Source: Sphingopyxis sp. JAI108 | GTDB taxonomy: Bacteria > Pseudomonadota > Alphaproteobacteria > Sphingomonadales > Sphingomonadaceae | Reading direction: 5' to 3' | Length of the DNA stretch: 64,000 nt | Assembly: GCF_013410105.1 (NCBI RefSeq) | Contig: NZ_JACCCJ010000004.1 | Coordinates: 62,001 to 126,000 of the forward strand | Part shown: positions 34,719 to 45,750 of the stretch, in pieces | Numbering within the stretch: the stretch's first letter is position 1 | How the letters are laid out: each line of letters starts with the position of its first letter | The notes under the pieces: model-generated | What the model saw: only the letters and a program-made list of their open reading frames with translations | Told to the model about the DNA's origin: nothing | Databases searched by the model: none | Position numbers and translations under genes: made by a program

Positions 34719-35438
34719 TCAGGCGTCGCCGACGACGGTCGAAACGCCCTCGCCCGCCAGCACGCGCGCCAGATTTCCGGGCTCGCGGATATTGAACACG
34801 ACGATCGGGATATGATTGTCGCGGCAGAGCGCCACCGCGCTCGCGTCCATCACCTTCAGATTGTCGGCGAGCACGCGGTCATAGCTGAGCGTATCGTAGC
34901 GGACCGCGCTCGGGTCCTTTTTGGGGTCGGCGTTATAGACGCCGTCGACGCTGGTGCCCTTCAAGAGCGCGTCGCACTTCATCTCGGCGGCGCGCAGCGC
35001 CGCGCCGCTGTCGGTGGTGAAATAAGGCGCACCGACGCCCGCGGCGAAAATCACGACGCGGCCCTTTTCCATATGGCGTTCGGCGCGGCGACGGATCACC
35101 GGCTCGCACACCTTGTCCATCTCGATCGCCGACTGCACGCGCGTTTCGACGCCGAGCTGCTCGAGCGCATTCTGCATCGCGAGCGCGTTCATCACGGTGG
35201 CGAGCATGCCCATATAATCGGCCTGCGCGCGGTCCATGCCCTTGGCCGCCCCTGCCATGCCGCGAAAGATGTTGCCGCCACCGATGACGAGGCAGATTTC
35301 AAGCCCACGGCCCTTTGCTTCCTTGACCTCGGCCGCCATGCTCGCGACCGTTTCGGGGTCGATGCCGAAAGGGGTGGAGCCCATCAGCGCCTCGCCCGAC
35401 AGCTTGAGCAAAATGCGTTTCATGCCGGGCAATGCCAT
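34719..35438 (-). CDS. pyrH: Uridylate kinase
   Basis: 239 aa from ATG 35438 ([18 protein letters not shown]); a TTG at 35459 would add seven residues. Amino-acid-kinase fold: [16 protein letters not shown], and [12 protein letters not shown]. Phosphorylates UMP to UDP. A 9-bp stem hairpin lies just upstream (35474-35507). Confidence 0.95.
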   Translation of the reverse strand: MALPGMKRILLKLSGEALMGSTPFGIDPETVASMAAEVKEAKGRGLEICLVIGGGNIFRGMAGAAKGMDRAQADYMGMLATVMNALAMQNALEQLGVETRVQSAIEMDKVCEPVIRRRAERHMEKGRVVIFAAGVGAPYFTTDSGAALRAAEMKCDALLKGTSVDGVYNADPKKDPSAVRYDTLSYDRVLADNLKVMDASAVALCRDNHIPIVVFNIREPGNLARVLAGEGVSTVVGDA

Positions 35439-35473
35439 GTCGTGGGGAACCTCTTGCAAACTCGATATAAGCG

Positions 35474-35507
35474 AATGGCGCGCACCCTAGAGCGGGCACG
35501 CGCCATT
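35474..35507. other. Hairpin between tsf and pyrH
   Basis: AATGGCGCG and CGCGCCATT arms flank a 16-base loop. No T-tract. Could be a pause/attenuator or processing site after tsf. Confidence 0.4.
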
Positions 35508-35553
35508 GCCAAGCGGACTACCGCGACAGACGCGGCAATCCGTATCTTCCCTT

Positions 35554-36480
35554 TTAGACGCCAGCGGCCGCCGCGACTTCCGCCGCAAAGTCGCTTTCTT
35601 CCTTCTCGATGCCTTCACCGAGCTGGAAGCGGACGAAGCCCTTCAGGGTGATCGTCGCGCCGACATCCTTGCCGGCGGCAGCGACGACTTCGGCGACCGG
35701 AGTCTTGCCGTCCATCACGAACAGCTGCGACAGCAGCGCGTTTTCCTTGCGGTACTTGGCGATCGCGCCATCGACCATCTTCGAAACGATGTCGGCGGGC
35801 TTGCCCGACTGGGCCGCCTTTTCTTCGGCAATCGCGCGTTCGCGCGCGACGAGGTCGGCGTCGAGATCGTCGCCGTTCAGCGCCAGCGGGTTCGCGGCGG
35901 CGACGTGCATCGCGAGCTGCTTGCCGAGCGGCTCGAGAACATCGGCGCCGGCGGTCGATTCGAGCGCGACGAGCACGCCGATCTTGCCCATGCCGGGTGC
36001 GGCGGCGTTGTGGACATAGCCGGTGACGACGCCCGAGCTGACCGACACGACCGCCGCGCGGCGCAGCGACTGGTTCTCACCGATCGTAGCGATGTTGCTG
36101 GTCAGCTTTTCGGCGACGGTGCCGCCGGTGGGATAAGCGGCAGCGTTCAGCGCATCGATGTCGGTGATGTTGCCGGCAAGCGCGACCTGCGTCACGTCGC
36201 GGACGAATTCCTGGAACTGTTCGTTCTTGCCGACGAAATCGGTTTCGCTGTTCACTTCGACCAGCGCGCCTTTGGTGCCTTCGGTCGCAAAGCCGACGAG
36301 GCCTTCGGCGGCGACGCGGCCGGCCTTCTTGGCGGCGGCGGCGAGGCCCTTGGTGCGCAGCCAGTCGATCGACGCTTCGATGTCGCCGTTGTTTTCGGCG
36401 AGCGCCTTTTTGCAGTCCATCATGCCTGCGCCCGTGCGGTCGCGCAGTTCCTTGACGAGGGCGGCCGTGATCTCAGCCAT
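35554..36480 (-). CDS. tsf: Elongation factor Ts
   Basis: 308 aa. N-terminal UBA-like domain ([24 protein letters not shown]), the [10 protein letters not shown] region that contacts EF-Tu, and two core repeats. Nucleotide exchange factor for EF-Tu. AAAGGA precedes the ATG. Standard rpsB-tsf order. Confidence 0.96.
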   Translation of the reverse strand: MAEITAALVKELRDRTGAGMMDCKKALAENNGDIEASIDWLRTKGLAAAAKKAGRVAAEGLVGFATEGTKGALVEVNSETDFVGKNEQFQEFVRDVTQVALAGNITDIDALNAAAYPTGGTVAEKLTSNIATIGENQSLRRAAVVSVSSGVVTGYVHNAAAPGMGKIGVLVALESTAGADVLEPLGKQLAMHVAAANPLALNGDDLDADLVARERAIAEEKAAQSGKPADIVSKMVDGAIAKYRKENALLSQLFVMDGKTPVAEVVAAAGKDVGATITLKGFVRFQLGEGIEKEESDFAAEVAAAAGV

Positions 36481-36523
36481 GGAATATTCCTTTCAAAAGG
36501 GCGAGCCCGTCCGGCCCGCAAGA

Positions 36524-36594
36524 CGCCCCGCGCGCATGGCGGGGCGATAAGTCAAAGGGATGACAGCGACGGCGCGGACCCTAGCCGCGCCGTC
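36524..36594 (-). other. Two perfect hairpins in the rpsB-tsf gap
   Basis: GACGGCGCGG/CCGCGCCGTC (36568-36577 and 36585-36594, 7-nt loop) and CGCCCCGC/GCGGGGCG (36524-36531 and 36539-36546) occupy the 130 bp between the two genes. Neither has a T-run. They likely reduce read-through or stabilise the rpsB end, setting the S2 to EF-Ts ratio. Confidence 0.5.
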
Positions 36595-36613
36595 CTGCCA
36601 TGCCCGCGAGCGA

Positions 36614-37444
<831 letters not shown>

Positions 37445-37668
37445 AGTCTTTCTCCTTCCGGTTAGTCCTCTGGAAGGCAAGAACCGGGGTGTCCGCTCAA
37501 AGCGATATCCCGGCACCGGTATGTGCGCCTTCCATGTGGAATGGGCGGGCCGTTAGCCGTCTTGGCCGCCAAAAGCAAGGGGTGTAGGCGTCTTTTCACG
37601 CTCGACCCGTCGCGCGCGCCGGACTCGGCTCAACGACAAAGCGACTCCGTTCGTCGCAAAGGTGTTGA

Positions 37669-37683
37669 GAACAAAACGGGAAC
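37669..37683 (+). promoter_or_regulatory. LexA-type SOS box (GAAC-N7-GAAC)
   Basis: GAAC (37669-37672), seven bases, GAAC (37680-37683) is the alphaproteobacterial LexA consensus, 76 bp before the small membrane protein at 37759 and in the divergent gap with rpsB. A further GAAC follows at 37687-37690. By chance about two such matches are expected in a window this size, so position rather than the match itself is the evidence. Confidence 0.5.
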
Positions 37684-37758
37684 ATGGAACAAAAAGTTCA
37701 CGGAAACCGTCGCTGGTTAACAAAAGCTTTCGCACAGGAAAGCCGAAAGGACAAGATC

Positions 37759-38019
37759 ATGGTTCAGGTCGCAGCCGCTCTCCTCTTCGTCGCCGCCGCC
37801 GGGCTCGGCGTCACGGTCATCCTGGCCATGCTCAGAAACAATGAGGATGCGATCCTGTCGGCACTGATGGGCGAAGGCGCCTTTCCGCTCGACATCGCGC
37901 CGCAGCCGGGGCCGGCCTCGTGCAGGGTGACGCTGCGCCGTTCGGCAGCGCGCCGCGATACCTCGCGCCCGGTCCGCGCCACGGTCCGGATGCAGCCGGC
38001 AATCAGCCGCGCCGCCTGA
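37759..38019 (+). CDS. Small single-pass membrane protein, possibly SOS-induced
   Basis: 86 aa from ATG 37759, with AAAGGAC seven bases upstream. One N-terminal membrane helix (about 4-24, VAAALLFVAAAGLGVTVILAM), then a basic, Arg-rich cytoplasmic tail (CRVTLRRSAARRDTSRPVR). No family recognised. The LexA-type box upstream and the size/topology recall SOS-induced small division inhibitors such as Caulobacter SidA, but there is no sequence match that I can claim. Its last 17 bp overlap the end of pssA. Confidence 0.6.
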   Translation: MVQVAAALLFVAAAGLGVTVILAMLRNNEDAILSALMGEGAFPLDIAPQPGPASCRVTLRRSAARRDTSRPVRATVRMQPAISRAA

Positions 38020-38776
38020 CCTTCGCATAGCTCGCAAGCCCGAAGGGCAGCGTCGCGGCATAGAGCGCGCAGACCGCGAGCAGGGTCAGCCAGGGCGCCG
38101 TGACCAGCGCCGCACCGAACAGGCCGACCCCCGCCAATGCGAACAAGCGCCACGAACGGCGCAGCCGGATTGACGCCCAGCTATAGGTGGGGATCGCCGA
38201 GATCATCAGCATCGCAATTCCGAGTGCCCACGGCAGCACGACATACCATTCGCGAAACAGATCATGGCCCGTCGTCAGCCACAGATAGACGGGCACGAAC
38301 GACAGCCCCGCCCCCGCCGGCGCGGGAATGCCGGTGTTGAAACCCGCCGACTTGTGCGGCTGGAACTCGGCATCCATGCGCGAATTGAAGCGCGCGAGGC
38401 GAAGCGCGCAGCAGACGGCGAGCGCGAGCGCGGCGGTCCACCCGAATTTCGGTGCCTCGTCGAGCGACCACAAGAACAGGATCATTGCCGGGGCGACGCC
38501 GAAGGCGATCACGTCGGAGAGCGAATCGAGTTCGGCGCCGAATTTGCTTTGCGCGCGCAGCAGGCGCGCGATGCGCCCGTCCATTCCGTCGAGCACGCCG
38601 GCGACAATGATCATCGTAATCGCCGCCGCCCACTCGCCATCGATCGCGAAACGAACGCCGGTCAGCCCCGAACACAGCGCCAGCAGCGTGATCGCATTGG
38701 GCGCGAAGGCGCGCAGCGGAATCCCGCCGATGCGGCGATGTTCGGCGTCGACCGGAACCGGGGCTTCGTCCGCCAT
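38003..38776 (-). CDS. pssA: CDP-diacylglycerol-serine O-phosphatidyltransferase
   Basis: 257 aa with about seven membrane helices. The CDP-alcohol phosphotransferase motif is seen as GMDGRIAR..QSKFGAELDSLSD. Makes phosphatidylserine from CDP-DAG. Two bases after the psd stop, so the two steps to phosphatidylethanolamine form an operon. Confidence 0.93.
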   Translation of the reverse strand: MADEAPVPVDAEHRRIGGIPLRAFAPNAITLLALCSGLTGVRFAIDGEWAAAITMIIVAGVLDGMDGRIARLLRAQSKFGAELDSLSDVIAFGVAPAMILFLWSLDEAPKFGWTAALALAVCCALRLARFNSRMDAEFQPHKSAGFNTGIPAPAGAGLSFVPVYLWLTTGHDLFREWYVVLPWALGIAMLMISAIPTYSWASIRLRRSWRLFALAGVGLFGAALVTAPWLTLLAVCALYAATLPFGLASYAKVRRRG

Positions 38777-38778
38777 CC

Positions 38779-39513
38779 TTACTGTCCGACTCCCTCGATC
38801 GTCTCGGCAATGCCGATCCGCGCGATCACCGTTTCGCCCGCCAGCGTACGCTGGCCGAGCAGCACCTGCGGCGCGGTGCCCGCGGGCAGATAGACGTCGA
38901 CGCGGCTGCCGAAACGAATGAGGCCGACGCGCTGGCCGGTCGCAAGTTCGTTGCCCATCGTCACGAAAGGCATGATGCGCCGCGCGACGAGGCCGGCGAT
39001 CTGGGTGAAACCGATGCGCATGCCGTCGGCGCGCTCGACGACGAAATGCTGGCGCTCATTCTCCTCGCTCGCCTTGTCGAGATCGGCGTTCACGAACTTG
39101 CCGGGGATATAGACGAGCTTGCGCAGCGTCCCCGCGACGGGGGTGCGGTTGATATGGACGTCGAAGACGCTCATGAAAATCGAAACGCGCAGCATCGGCG
39201 ACGCGCCGAGCCCGTCAGAGCCCGCGATTTCGGGTGGCGGCGGGACCTCGGCGATCTGCGTGATCAGCCCGTCCGCCGGGGCGATGACAAGATCGGCACT
39301 CGCCGGGGTGACGCGCACGGGATCGCGAAAGAAGGTCCCGATCCAGATCGTCACGCCCAGCATCAGCCAGCCGAGTATCTCCCACCCGAGCAGCCAGAAA
39401 CAGAGGGTCACGATTCCCGCGATTAACAGGAACTTGCGGCCTTCGGGATGAACCGAGGGCCATTGCCATTTGATGCCCCCGCCGGGCCGGTTCGATGAGA
39501 TGATAGTGGACAT
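38779..39513 (-). CDS. psd: Phosphatidylserine decarboxylase (short, PSD-A type)
   Basis: 244 aa from ATG 39513 (or two codons upstream). N-terminal membrane segment ([17 protein letters not shown]), then the core with [15 protein letters not shown] and the self-cleavage site Gly-Ser in [13 protein letters not shown] that yields the pyruvoyl subunit. Produces phosphatidylethanolamine. Operon with pssA. Confidence 0.93.
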   Translation of the reverse strand: MSTIISSNRPGGGIKWQWPSVHPEGRKFLLIAGIVTLCFWLLGWEILGWLMLGVTIWIGTFFRDPVRVTPASADLVIAPADGLITQIAEVPPPPEIAGSDGLGASPMLRVSIFMSVFDVHINRTPVAGTLRKLVYIPGKFVNADLDKASEENERQHFVVERADGMRIGFTQIAGLVARRIMPFVTMGNELATGQRVGLIRFGSRVDVYLPAGTAPQVLLGQRTLAGETVIARIGIAETIEGVGQ

Positions 39514-39675
39514 GACCATTCTTCTAGGGTGCGGCTTCTATACTGACAATGGATAAGGCGACGCGATCGTTGCCGCCCCGCGGCCATCGGCAAGCACGAC
39601 GGGCGGTTGATCAATCGCGCCGCTTTGCCTAAGGCCCGCTGCAACTCCGACTCCCCAAGGAAAAAGGCTGAACGC

Positions 39676-40890
39676 ATGGGCAAGATCAAGGTAGCCAACC
39701 CGGTCGTCGAACTCGACGGCGACGAAATGACCCGGATCATCTGGCAATGGATCCGCGAACGGCTGATCCTTCCCTATCTCGACGTCGACCTTCACTATTA
39801 CGACCTCGGCATCGAGGAACGCGACCGCACCGACGACAAGATCACCGTCGAGGCCGCGAACGCGATCAAAAAATATGGCGTCGGCGTGAAGTGCGCGACG
39901 ATCACCCCCGACGAAGCCCGCGTCGAGGAATTCGGCCTCAAGAAGATGTGGAAATCGCCGAACGGCACCATCCGCAACATCCTGGGTGGCGTGGTGTTCC
40001 GCGAACCGATCGTGATGAAGAATGTGCCCCGGCTCGTCCCCGGCTGGACCGACCCGATCGTCGTCGGCCGCCACGCGTTTGGCGACCAGTATAAGGCAAC
40101 CGATTTCCGCGTCCCCGGCCCCGGCAAGCTGCGCCTGGTGTTCGAGGGCGAGGACGGCACGCTGATCGATGAGGAAGTGTTCCAGTTCCCGTCGTCGGGC
40201 GTCGCGATGGGGATGTACAATCTCGACGATTCGATCCGCGACTTCGCGCGCGCCAGCCTGAACTATGGCCTCGCGCGCCAGTGGCCGGTGTATCTGTCGA
40301 CCAAGAACACGATCCTCAAGGCCTATGACGGCCGCTTCAAGGATCTGTTCGAGGAAATCTTCAACGCCGAATTCAAGGCGAAGTTCGACGAGATCGGCAT
40401 CGTGTACGAACATCGCCTGATCGACGACATGGTCGCCTCGGCGCTCAAATGGTCGGGCAAGTTCGTCTGGGCTTGCAAGAATTACGACGGAGACGTCCAG
40501 TCGGACACCGTCGCGCAGGGCTTCGGCTCGCTCGGCCTGATGACCAGCGTGCTGATGACCCCCGACGGCAAGACCGTCGAGTCCGAAGCCGCGCACGGCA
40601 CCGTCACCCGCCACTACCGCATGCACCAGCAGGGCAAGGCGACGTCGACCAACCCGATCGCTTCGATCTTTGCGTGGACGGGCGGCCTCAAGCACCGCGG
40701 CAAGCTCGACGACAATGCCGAACTGGTGAAGTTCGCCGGCGACCTCGAAAAGGTCTGCGTCGCCACCGTCGAGAGCGGCAAGATGACCAAGGACCTCGCG
40801 CTCCTGATCGGTCCCGACCAGAACTGGTTGACGACCGAAGGCTTCTTCGAGGCGATCGTCGAAAATCTCGACAAGAAGATGGGCGCTTAA
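39676..40890 (+). CDS. icd: NADP-dependent isocitrate dehydrogenase
   Basis: 404 aa from ATG 39676 ([20 protein letters not shown]). Eukaryotic-like homodimeric type: [13 protein letters not shown] substrate motif, the Asp metal ligands in the YDGDVQSD region and HGTVTRHYR cofactor motif. TCA-cycle oxidation of isocitrate to 2-oxoglutarate. Single gene divergent from psd. Confidence 0.95.
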   Translation: MGKIKVANPVVELDGDEMTRIIWQWIRERLILPYLDVDLHYYDLGIEERDRTDDKITVEAANAIKKYGVGVKCATITPDEARVEEFGLKKMWKSPNGTIRNILGGVVFREPIVMKNVPRLVPGWTDPIVVGRHAFGDQYKATDFRVPGPGKLRLVFEGEDGTLIDEEVFQFPSSGVAMGMYNLDDSIRDFARASLNYGLARQWPVYLSTKNTILKAYDGRFKDLFEEIFNAEFKAKFDEIGIVYEHRLIDDMVASALKWSGKFVWACKNYDGDVQSDTVAQGFGSLGLMTSVLMTPDGKTVESEAAHGTVTRHYRMHQQGKATSTNPIASIFAWTGGLKHRGKLDDNAELVKFAGDLEKVCVATVESGKMTKDLALLIGPDQNWLTTEGFFEAIVENLDKKMGA

Positions 40891-40954
40891 ACAAGCGAAT
40901 TAGTTGAGATAGCGCTCTAGCCAATCGGGGCCGGCCTGCATAAGGTCGGCCCCA

Positions 40955-42739
40955 ATGGTATCCGAAACAGAAACCTCCGCCATCGGCAACGCGCTCGTGG
41001 TCCTCGGCGCGGCGGGCGTCGTCATTCCCGCGTTCGCAAGATTCAGGATCTCGCCGGTAATCGGCTTCATCCTCGTCGGCCTTCTCGTCGGTCCGTCGGG
41101 GCTCGGGATGCTGGCGGGCGATTATCCGTGGCTGAAACACGTCACGATCGCCTCGACCGAGGATATCGCGCTGTTCGCCGAATTCGGCATCGTGCTGCTT
41201 CTCTTCTCGATCGGGCTGGAACTCTCGTTCAGGCGCCTCTGGCAACTGCGCAAGCTCGTCTTTGGTATCGGTGCCGCCGAACTGATCTTCGGCGGCGCGA
41301 TTCTGGGCTCGGCGATCCTGTTGTTCCGCGACCAGCCGCTCACATCGGCTTACGGCCTCGGCATCGCCCTCGCGCTCTCCTCGACCGCGCTCGTGCTCCC
41401 GATCGCGGGAACCAAGTCGGCTGTGGGCCGGGCCTCCTTCTCGATGCTGCTGTTCGAGGATCTGGCGCTCGTTCCGATCATCTTCATCCTCGCCGCGCTA
41501 TCCCCCGCAGCGTCGGGCGACAGCGCCGAATTGCTGCTGACAACGCTGTGGCAGGGGGCGCTCGTCGTCGCGGCGCTTGCTATCGGCGGCTGGTTCCTGC
41601 TCCCGAAGATCTTTGCGCAGGCAGCGCGCGCGAAGGATCCCGAGCTGTTCCTCGCCGCAAGCCTGCTCGTCGTCATCGTCGCCGCGCTCGCGACCGCCGC
41701 GGTCGGCCTGTCGCCGATCGTCGGTGCGCTGCTCGCGGGGCTGATGATCGCCGAAACCGAATATCACGAGGAGGTCGAAACGATCACCGCCCCCTTCAAG
41801 GGCCTCGCGCTCGGGGTGTTCCTGATCAGCGTCGGCATGGGGCTCAACCTCCAGACGATCGCGAGCCAATGGCCCTCCCTGATCATGGCGGTCGTCGGCG
41901 TCGTACTGGTCAAGGCCGTGGTCACGGCGGCGCTCCTGCGCTTCGCGGGCGCGGCGCGGCGCGGCACTGCGGCCGAGGTCGGCCTGTTGATGTCGAGCCC
42001 GTCCGAAACGACGCTGATCGTGCTCGCGACCGCCTTGCAGGCGCAGCTGATCAGTCGCGACACCGCCGAATTCTGGCAGCTCGTCACCGCGATCGGCCTG
42101 ACGATCACGCCGCTGCTTGCGCGCGTCGGCCACGACGTAGCGCGGCGGATCGAGATGCGTTCGGGCGACGCGCAGGACGAAGAAACGCCCGAGGATCGCA
42201 CGGTGATCGTCGGCTTTGGGCGCGTCGGCCACACCGTCGCCGAATTGCTGCGCGAACACGGCCGCCCCTATGTGGCGGTCGATGCCGATATCGACACGGT
42301 CGCGGCGGCGCGGCGCGACGGCTTCAGCGTGCGTTTTGCCGACGTCGCGCGGCCGGGCAGCCTCGACAAGCTCGGCATCGAACATGCCAAGGCGATCGTG
42401 CTGACAATGGACGATCCGGTGCAGCAGTTACGGATGACGCGCCAGTTGCGCCGGAAATACCCCGACCTGCCGATCATCAGCCGCGCGCGCGACGCCGACC
42501 ATGCGGCCGCGCTGTATCAGGCGGGCGCCAGCGACGCGGTGCCCGAAACGCTCGAAAGCTCGCTGCAACTCGCCGAGGCGGTGTTGATCGACCTTGGCGT
42601 CGCAATGGGGCCGGTGATCGCGTCGATCCACGACGTCCGCGCCACGATGCGCCACGACATCATGACCAAGGGCAAGCTCGACCATGAGCCGCGGATCCGC
42701 ACGACCAAGCGGCCGATAGCCGGAAACGAGACCGCCTAA
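40955..42739 (+). CDS. CPA2 family K+/H+ antiporter with RCK domain (KefB/KefC-like)
   Basis: 594 aa. About 12 membrane helices with the CPA2 signature FLLFSIGLELS..LRKLVFGIG and the conserved SSTALVLP; then an RCK/TrkA-N domain from about residue 405 (RTVIVGFGRVGHTVAELL with the GxGxxG NAD motif). K+ efflux/H+ exchange, gated by nucleotide or thiol adducts in Kef proteins; the glutathione-binding region is not clear here. Its stop overlaps the converging M16 gene by 4 bp. Confidence 0.88.
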   Translation: MVSETETSAIGNALVVLGAAGVVIPAFARFRISPVIGFILVGLLVGPSGLGMLAGDYPWLKHVTIASTEDIALFAEFGIVLLLFSIGLELSFRRLWQLRKLVFGIGAAELIFGGAILGSAILLFRDQPLTSAYGLGIALALSSTALVLPIAGTKSAVGRASFSMLLFEDLALVPIIFILAALSPAASGDSAELLLTTLWQGALVVAALAIGGWFLLPKIFAQAARAKDPELFLAASLLVVIVAALATAAVGLSPIVGALLAGLMIAETEYHEEVETITAPFKGLALGVFLISVGMGLNLQTIASQWPSLIMAVVGVVLVKAVVTAALLRFAGAARRGTAAEVGLLMSSPSETTLIVLATALQAQLISRDTAEFWQLVTAIGLTITPLLARVGHDVARRIEMRSGDAQDEETPEDRTVIVGFGRVGHTVAELLREHGRPYVAVDADIDTVAAARRDGFSVRFADVARPGSLDKLGIEHAKAIVLTMDDPVQQLRMTRQLRRKYPDLPIISRARDADHAAALYQAGASDAVPETLESSLQLAEAVLIDLGVAMGPVIASIHDVRATMRHDIMTKGKLDHEPRIRTTKRPIAGNETA

Positions 42740-45666
42740 CGCCCGCCCACTGCTGCGGGCGCGTCATCCAGCGCCGACGCATCGGCAAGGGTCATGCCCT
42801 TGGGCAGGATCGCCAGCGACCATTGCCGTTCGGGGGTCAGATATTGCCGCGCGAGCCGCTGGACGTCGGCGGCGGTGACCGCCGAAATATCGTCCTGGAT
42901 CGACAGCGCCGCGGCGGCGACGCGCGGATCGCGCGTCGCGCCTTCGAGCAGGAACATCCAATAGACGTTCCCCGTCGAAGCCCGCGCGACCTGTTCCCGG
43001 ATCGGACCCGCATTGCGCGCCAGCTCGTCGGCGCCGACGGGCTTCGTCACCAGGTCGGCGGCGATATCCTTCGCTATGGAATAGAAGCGGTCGAGATCCT
43101 TCGGCGCGAGCAGGCTACCGACCAGAAGATAACCGCCGGTGTCGAAACCGGTCGGCCAGTGGCTGTCGACGACCGGGCCATAGCTGGCCCCCTGTTCGGC
43201 GCGCAGGCGATCGAACAACCGGTCGTTGAAGATCGCCGCGAGTATCTCGAGCCCGCGCGCGTCGCGCGGGCTGGCGAGGCCGCCACCGGTGGGCCATGCC
43301 GTCATCGCCGCGGCCTGTCCCTGCTCGCCGCGGTGGTAAGCGATGTCGGGTTCGGACACATGCTTGGCGAACGCGACCCGCTGGCCGCTCGGCGGTGCCA
43401 GGGTCTTGCGCGACGGCAGCGCCCCCAGTGTTTCAGCGAGGATCTTCTTGTAATCGACCGTTTCGAGGTCGCCGAAAATCTGCACTTCGATCGGCCCGCT
43501 CGCAAGGCGCGGTTCCCAGAAGGCGCGGAAGGCGGCCGGCGTCAGCGCCTCGATCTGCGCCTTGTCGGGCGCGGCCCAGCGGGCGTCGTTGTTCGTCAGC
43601 CAGCCGCGCAGGTTGCGGTCGAGCACCGCGTTGGGCGTCGCATCGTTGAGGTCGTATCCGGTGAGGTAGCCGATACGCAGCCGCTCGACCGGTGCGGGAT
43701 CCCAGCGGGGAACCGCCAGCTTGCCCGCGATCAGGCGCATCTGATCGGCAAGGTCGGCGGGCCTGCTTTCGGCGGACAGTTCGAACGCATCGTCGTCGAT
43801 CGCGAAATTCATCTGAATCTGGCGTCCGTTGGTCAGCTTGTCGATCTCATTCTGCCCCCATGGGCCGATCCCGCTCGCGACCAACGCATAATCGCCGGTC
43901 CACAGGAGGTTGGGCGCATCGGCCGCGACGCTGCGATTGCCGGTGCCAAAGCGCACATTGACGCGGACCTTGCCCGGTTCGACTTTGTTGTTCGAAATCA
44001 GCGCCGTGACGCCGTTGGAAAATTCGACCCGCTCGGCGCGCAAGCCCAGAATGGGAGTCGTCGAAACGATCGCACCCGGCTGGCCGAACCCGGGCAATTG
44101 CCCGAAATCGGCCTTGACCGCCGTGAGCCGGTCGTCGCGCGCCGCCACCGGCGCCTTCAGCGCGGCCAGCACCGCAGCGTTGCCACCCGCCGAGGTCGGC
44201 GTCGTCAGCACGACGCGCGTCACGGGCGCCGAAAAGATCGCCTTGCTGATGTCGAGCATCACCTGCGGCGTCGCCGAGGCGCGGATCGCCTTGAACATGT
44301 CGACCTGCCCTTGCGGGCTCGTTACCGTTTCGCCGATGTCGACCGCGCGCACCATGTCGTCGGCAAGCCGCGCACCGGGTTCGTTGCGGGCATTTTCGAG
44401 TTCCTTCAGCAGAAACGCCTCGATCTCGTTCATCTCGCGGTCGATATCGGCCTGCGACGGCGGCGTCTTCACGGCGTCGGCGATCACCCCGCGGACGTCG
44501 GCGAGCGCGGCCTTCCAGTCGTTCAGGGGCACGATCGACGCCATCGTCACGTCGGCGCTGCGGCTGACATATTGCTGCTCGACCGTCGCGACGAGATAGC
44601 TGCCGCCCGTGCGCGCGCGATTTTCGAGCCGGCGGTTGACGAGCGCCTGGGCCAGATATTCGAGATAGAGCCGCCGCGTGTTTGCGACCGTGTCGATGCG
44701 TTTCTTCCACGGCCGCACCATCGCGAGGGTCAGCGCGAGCGGCTGGCTTGCCTCGACAATCTCGAGCGCCGCGGGCTGCTTCGGGTCGGGCTTGCCGAAA
44801 TCGGGAGCGACCGGGTTCGGCGCGTCCGCCTGCCAGTCGCCGTAATATTTGGCGATCAGCCGCGCGAATTCCGCCGGGTCGCCGTCGCCGGAGATAACGA
44901 CCACCGCCCGGTCGGGGCGGTACCAGCGATCGTGAAAGGCACCGACCGAGGTCGCGCTCGCCTTGCCGAGCGAGGCCGTGGTGCCGATCGGCGAACGGTC
45001 GCCGAGGAGCTGGCCGGCGAAGAGATGCGCGTTGGTCGCATCGGCGATCCGCTTTTGCGGGCCGTCGGATTCGCGCAGTTCGGCCATCACCACCCCGCGT
45101 TCGGCGGCAACCGCCAGTTCGGAGATGCGCGGTTCGCGGATCATGCCCGACAGCAATTTCATGCCTTCGTCGAGATTGGCCGGCGTGACGCTGGGCAGGT
45201 CGAGCTGGTACACAGTTTGCGTCGGCGTCGTTTGCGCGTTCGAATCGCTGCCGAAGGTGACGCCGAACCGTTGCCAGATGCGTTTCGCTTCGCCGTCGGG
45301 GATATGCTCCGATCCGCGGAAGGTCAGATGTTCGAGCAAATGCGCATAGCCGCGCTCGTCCTCGGTTTCGAACATCGAACCGACGTCCATGCGCACGCGG
45401 ATCGACACCTGCCCCGGCGGCACGCCATTGTTGCGCACGGCATAGCGCACGCCGTTGGGGAGCACACCGAACTGCCACGCGGTATCGCGCGGGATATCGC
45501 TGCCCGCATAGAGCCAGTCGGCGTTCTTCGCCGCGTTCTGGGCCGTCGCGGTCGGGCTGCTGTCCTGCGCGCTTGCGGTAAGCGGCACGAGAAGCAGTGC
45601 CGCGGCACCGGAAAGAAAAAGCGAACGGCCGAAGCGAAGCGAATGGCGCGGGGGAGAATAGGACAT
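42736..45666 (-). CDS. M16 family zinc peptidase, exported
   Basis: 976 aa with a signal peptide (LFLSGAAALLLVPLTASAQD) and AAGGGG before the ATG. Inverted zinc motif His109-x2-Glu112-His113 in AHLLEHLTFRG with the downstream Glu in MAELRESDG; four M16 domains in two halves, the second half without the zinc motif, as in pitrilysin-type single-chain members. Periplasmic degradation of peptides. No partner gene. Confidence 0.9.
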   Translation of the reverse strand: MSYSPPRHSLRFGRSLFLSGAAALLLVPLTASAQDSSPTATAQNAAKNADWLYAGSDIPRDTAWQFGVLPNGVRYAVRNNGVPPGQVSIRVRMDVGSMFETEDERGYAHLLEHLTFRGSEHIPDGEAKRIWQRFGVTFGSDSNAQTTPTQTVYQLDLPSVTPANLDEGMKLLSGMIREPRISELAVAAERGVVMAELRESDGPQKRIADATNAHLFAGQLLGDRSPIGTTASLGKASATSVGAFHDRWYRPDRAVVVISGDGDPAEFARLIAKYYGDWQADAPNPVAPDFGKPDPKQPAALEIVEASQPLALTLAMVRPWKKRIDTVANTRRLYLEYLAQALVNRRLENRARTGGSYLVATVEQQYVSRSADVTMASIVPLNDWKAALADVRGVIADAVKTPPSQADIDREMNEIEAFLLKELENARNEPGARLADDMVRAVDIGETVTSPQGQVDMFKAIRASATPQVMLDISKAIFSAPVTRVVLTTPTSAGGNAAVLAALKAPVAARDDRLTAVKADFGQLPGFGQPGAIVSTTPILGLRAERVEFSNGVTALISNNKVEPGKVRVNVRFGTGNRSVAADAPNLLWTGDYALVASGIGPWGQNEIDKLTNGRQIQMNFAIDDDAFELSAESRPADLADQMRLIAGKLAVPRWDPAPVERLRIGYLTGYDLNDATPNAVLDRNLRGWLTNNDARWAAPDKAQIEALTPAAFRAFWEPRLASGPIEVQIFGDLETVDYKKILAETLGALPSRKTLAPPSGQRVAFAKHVSEPDIAYHRGEQGQAAAMTAWPTGGGLASPRDARGLEILAAIFNDRLFDRLRAEQGASYGPVVDSHWPTGFDTGGYLLVGSLLAPKDLDRFYSIAKDIAADLVTKPVGADELARNAGPIREQVARASTGNVYWMFLLEGATRDPRVAAAALSIQDDISAVTAADVQRLARQYLTPERQWSLAILPKGMTLADASALDDAPAAVGGR

Positions 45667-45750
45667 TGCCCCTTCTTATCGCGTCCGAACCTTGCTGGCC
45701 ACTGAACTGTCATGCTTGCCCGGCGCGCGGCAGGAGCCTAGCCAGCAAGA

